Assembly (NCBI GenBank): GCA_003647385.1
Contig: QMMT01000053.1
Coordinates: 1-8,978, forward strand
Length of the DNA stretch: 8,978 nucleotides
Direction of reading: 5' to 3'
From: Deltaproteobacteria bacterium
Lineage (GTDB): Bacteria > Desulfobacterota > Desulfobacteria > Desulfobacterales > Desulfobacteraceae
Part shown: positions 6,533 through 8,978 of the stretch, in pieces
How positions within the stretch are numbered: position 1 is the first letter of the stretch
Layout of the letters: the number at the start of each line of letters is the position of its first letter
The notes under the pieces: generated by a model
What the model saw: only the letters and a program-made list of their open reading frames with translations
What the model was told of the DNA's origin: nothing
The model's database searches: none
Position numbers and translations under genes: made by a program

Positions 6533-8221
6533 TTATTTGTTTTCTTCCTGGATTCTTAAATCTTTCCTTAAAATTTTGCCCACATTGGATTTGGGTAATT
6601 CCTGCTGGAACTCAACAACAGTCGGCAATTTGTATTTGGCAAGCTTTGTATTGCAATAGTCAATAACTTCACGTTCAGTCATTTCTTCACCTTCCTTGAG
6701 GATAACAAATGCTTTTATTGCTTCACCCCGTTTTTCATGGGGGATACCTATGCAGCATGCCTCAAGGATTTTGGGATGTTCAAACAAAACTTCATCAATA
6801 TCCCTTGGATATACATTATACCCTCCGGAAATAATCATATCCTTGATGCGATCCACAATATAGAAGTATCCATCTTCATCCATTTTGGCCACATCTCCGG
6901 TGCAGAGAAAACCATCTGCGGTTATTGTTTTTTTTGTTTCATCCGGTTTGTTGAGATAGCCTTTCATGATTTGAGGGCCGCGTATGAGAAGCTCTCCAGG
7001 TTCACCCACGGGCATCTCTTTGGTGGCATCCTCCAGATCAACAATCCTGCATTCTGTTTCAGGAATTGGAATGCCGATGCTGCCCTGTTTTCTTACCCCA
7101 TTAAAGGGATTGACATGGGTTACCGGAGTGGATTCCGTCAGACCAAATCCTTCAACAATGATGGAACCTGTTTTTTCCTGGAAAGTGTTAATGATATCCA
7201 ACGGCAGGGGGGCACTGCCTGAAAAGCATCCTTTAATGCTTGTCAGATCAGTATGTTCTAAATCGGGATGGTCCAGTATCCCGATATACATGGTGGGAAC
7301 CAATGGGGCAAAGGTGACCTTGAATTTACTGATGGCTTCAAGCAGAGGTTCTGGCTGGGGTTTTGGAACCAGTACATTGGCCCACCCCATCCTGATGGCA
7401 AGGTTCATTGACACTGTCATGCCGAAAACATGAAAGATCGGAAGGGCTCCCAGCATCACCTCATTTCCTTCTTTAAAGGTTGGAAACCAGGGTGCGGCCT
7501 GCTGGATCTGATAGCTGATATTTTTATGGGTGAGCATGACGCCCTTGGATACACCTGTTGTCCCTCCCGTATACTGGTACATGGCCACATCATCCATACT
7601 CACGTCTGCCTGGGTATAGTCGGGAGCATGGTTAGCAATAACATCCTTGAATTTATAAAGATCTTTTGCAGGGGCTACGTCGGCAGCAAGTCCTTTCTTT
7701 TTTGCTACAAGTGGGAATAAAAGGCGTTTAACAAAGGGAAGATAATCACCGATTGAGCAATAAACAATGGTTTTAATATTTGTTTTTTCCCGAAGTTTGA
7801 CCATCCGTTTTGCAAGAAGATCCAGGGTAATCAGAAAGGTTGAGTTTGAATCGGTAAACTGGTGCTCCAGCTCCCTGTCTGAATAGAGAGGATTGTTAAG
7901 CACAACAATTCCTCCGATTCTAAGGGTGGCATAATAGGCCACGACACAGGGGATAACATTGGGAAGCAGTATGGCAACACTGTCTCCTTTTTTTATGCCG
8001 AAACCTTTTAATACAGCAGTAAATCTTGCCACCATTTCATTGAGTTCTTTAAATGAAAGTGTAAATCCCTGAAAAATTAAGGCGGTGTTATCCGGGAAAT
8101 TTTGAGTGGATTCTTCAAGATACTGGGGGATCAGGATATCCTTGAAATCAACAGCGCTTTTTACGCCTTGTTCATAAGATTTAAGCCATGTTTTTTGGGC
8201 ATAGTCACTTTGATCGGGCAT
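6533..8221 (-). CDS. fadD: Long-chain fatty acid-CoA ligase (FadD type)
   Basis: This AMP-forming ligase activates fatty acids with ATP and CoA through an acyl-adenylate, probably at the inner face of the cytoplasmic membrane. The 562 residues match the FadD length (E. coli 561). Numbering from the ATG at 8221, the phosphate loop is YTGGTTGVSKG (217-227). The adenine/motif region is EGFGLTES (357-364), and the hinge and A8 region run TGDVAKMDEDGYFYIVDRIK through GGYNVYP to about 472. The catalytic Lys549 lies in SNVGKILRKD. A basic, hydrophobic stretch, LPFVKRLLFPLVAKKKG (about 161-177), could help membrane contact and is common in FadD-like ligases. The frame extends to a TTG at 8248, but that would bury the strong ribosome binding site, so the ATG was chosen. 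Exact chain-length preference cannot be read from sequence. Confidence 0.95.
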   Translation of the reverse strand: MPDQSDYAQKTWLKSYEQGVKSAVDFKDILIPQYLEESTQNFPDNTALIFQGFTLSFKELNEMVARFTAVLKGFGIKKGDSVAILLPNVIPCVVAYYATLRIGGIVVLNNPLYSDRELEHQFTDSNSTFLITLDLLAKRMVKLREKTNIKTIVYCSIGDYLPFVKRLLFPLVAKKKGLAADVAPAKDLYKFKDVIANHAPDYTQADVSMDDVAMYQYTGGTTGVSKGVMLTHKNISYQIQQAAPWFPTFKEGNEVMLGALPIFHVFGMTVSMNLAIRMGWANVLVPKPQPEPLLEAISKFKVTFAPLVPTMYIGILDHPDLEHTDLTSIKGCFSGSAPLPLDIINTFQEKTGSIIVEGFGLTESTPVTHVNPFNGVRKQGSIGIPIPETECRIVDLEDATKEMPVGEPGELLIRGPQIMKGYLNKPDETKKTITADGFLCTGDVAKMDEDGYFYIVDRIKDMIISGGYNVYPRDIDEVLFEHPKILEACCIGIPHEKRGEAIKAFVILKEGEEMTEREVIDYCNTKLAKYKLPTVVEFQQELPKSNVGKILRKDLRIQEENK

Positions 8222-8225
8222 TTTG

Positions 8226-8233
8226 CCTCCTTT
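8226..8233 (-). promoter_or_regulatory. Strong ribosome binding site of fadD
   Basis: AAAGGAGG lies just upstream of the ATG at 8221, separated only by CAAA (4 nt, slightly tight). It decides in favour of the ATG start over the upstream in-frame TTG. The rest of the 62-bp gap to the SH3-protein gene is AT-rich, and I see no convincing promoter or terminator in it. Confidence 0.75.
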
Positions 8234-8283
8234 CTTTTTATTAGGCAAAAGAAATTTATTATTTTATTTGATGGAAAATATAC

Positions 8284-8978
8284 CTAATCCAAAAGAGAAC
8301 TGGATTTGCGTTTTTTTGATGAGACGGTCTGTCCAATTATCCATCCTAGCAGCAAAACACCTACCCCGGAAAGAAACCATTTGATCATCCCGGTTTTTAA
8401 AAGGTCTTTATTTTTTGCTTTCGTTATCTCAAGTTCTTTGGAAAGTGTTGAGTTTGCTTCTTTAAATGTTTTGTTTTCTTTGACAATTTTCTGGATACTT
8501 TTGGATTGTTTAATCAGGGTATTGTATTTTCCCTGGGTTTCTGAAAGTGAATTGCCCATACTGACCTTTTCATCCATAGCGGCTTTTAAGGATGCCTCAA
8601 GAGATTGAATTTTTTGAGAAGATTCATTTTCCCGGGTCGAGATCTTGTCTTTAAATGTCTGAGTGCTGGTGTCTAATTGTAACATTTTATTTTCAAGAAG
8701 TTCATTTTCTTTTTTTAATTGATTGATAACAAATGTTTTTGGCAGTTCAAAAATGATAAATTTTTTATCTACCCAGCCGATTTCCCTGGATTGAAGTTCA
8801 ACCTTGTAGAAACCGTTTTTTTCCTCCAGGATAGAGACAGGGGTATTGCTCTGTAAGGTTTTTGTTACTGCATAAGAATTACCGGGTCCTTGTCTGAAAG
8901 TCAGCAAGAGCATATCTGAAACATAGCCTGTTTTAGCAAATGTAAGCTGTGGGGAAAGAAAAAGTGCCATAACAAATA
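8284..8978 (-). CDS. SH3b domain coiled-coil membrane protein, YgiM-like (TIGR04211 type), 5' end beyond the window
   Basis: The protein has the YgiM-like order: export signal, bacterial SH3 domain, long coiled coil, one membrane helix and a basic tail. Counting from the in-frame ATG at 8970, a hydrophobic end ALFLSPQLTFA (2-12) precedes the SH3b domain. The domain covers about residues 15-72, with YVSDMLLLTFRQGPGNSY and a closing GWVDKKFI. A heptad-like Lys/Glu/Leu/Gln-rich coiled coil covers about 80-192. The membrane helix WFLSGVGVLLLGWIIGQTV (198-216) is followed by SSKKRKSS. The ATG at 8970 would give a signal peptide with no positive n-region, and the frame is still open at the window edge. 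The true start therefore almost certainly lies beyond position 8978. Such proteins are thought to sit in the inner membrane with the SH3 domain in the periplasm; their role is not established. It is 62 bp upstream of fadD, in the same direction. Confidence 0.85.
   Translation of the reverse strand, partial: FVMALFLSPQLTFAKTGYVSDMLLLTFRQGPGNSYAVTKTLQSNTPVSILEEKNGFYKVELQSREIGWVDKKFIIFELPKTFVINQLKKENELLENKMLQLDTSTQTFKDKISTRENESSQKIQSLEASLKAAMDEKVSMGNSLSETQGKYNTLIKQSKSIQKIVKENKTFKEANSTLSKELEITKAKNKDLLKTGMIKWFLSGVGVLLLGWIIGQTVSSKKRKSSSLLD

Noticed and set aside
6737..7433. Overlapping plus-strand open frames of about 150-160 codons inside fadD
   Set aside because: They are antisense to conserved FadD motifs and in two competing frames, with no domain and no convincing ribosome binding site.

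Overview
The window is about 9 kb of a bacterial chromosome that is mostly ordinary metabolic genes. The combination suggests a Gram-negative, complete-oxidising anaerobe of the Desulfobacterota (Desulfobacteraceae-like): a FadD-type acyl-CoA ligase, an AcnA-type aconitase, an NAD-type malic enzyme and a YgiM-like SH3 coiled-coil membrane protein, at a moderate G+C near 43%. The taxonomic call is an inference from gene content and protein style, not from a marker gene.

Layout. Positions 47-427 on the plus strand hold the broken start of a secreted TesA-like SGNH esterase, followed by a coding-like remnant I cannot identify. Everything from 375 to the right edge lies on the minus strand. In transcription order (right to left) this is: an SH3-domain membrane protein whose start lies beyond the window, fadD, acnA, maeA, a glyoxalase-like VOC protein, a GNAT acetyltransferase and a YajD-like HNH protein. 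fadD and acnA are 17 bp apart, each with a good ribosome binding site. A 164-bp gap follows acnA. It carries a TGATATAAT extended -10 promoter and a cluster of TGAAAC/GTTTCA inverted repeats, so maeA probably starts its own transcription unit. The maeA-VOC gap is 10 bp, VOC-GNAT overlap by ATGA, and GNAT-yajD are 34 bp apart.

How the genes fit. FadD activates fatty acids to acyl-CoA for beta-oxidation. Aconitase runs the citrate/isocitrate step that burns the resulting acetyl-CoA. Malic enzyme connects malate to pyruvate and provides reduced cofactor. The three small genes downstream of maeA have only family-level predictions. No RNA gene, CRISPR array, insertion sequence, phage module or defence system was found, and I see no convincing new system. 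The points most worth a second look are the promoter/operator region upstream of maeA, the gene remnant at the left edge, and the G+C jump between the GNAT gene and yajD.
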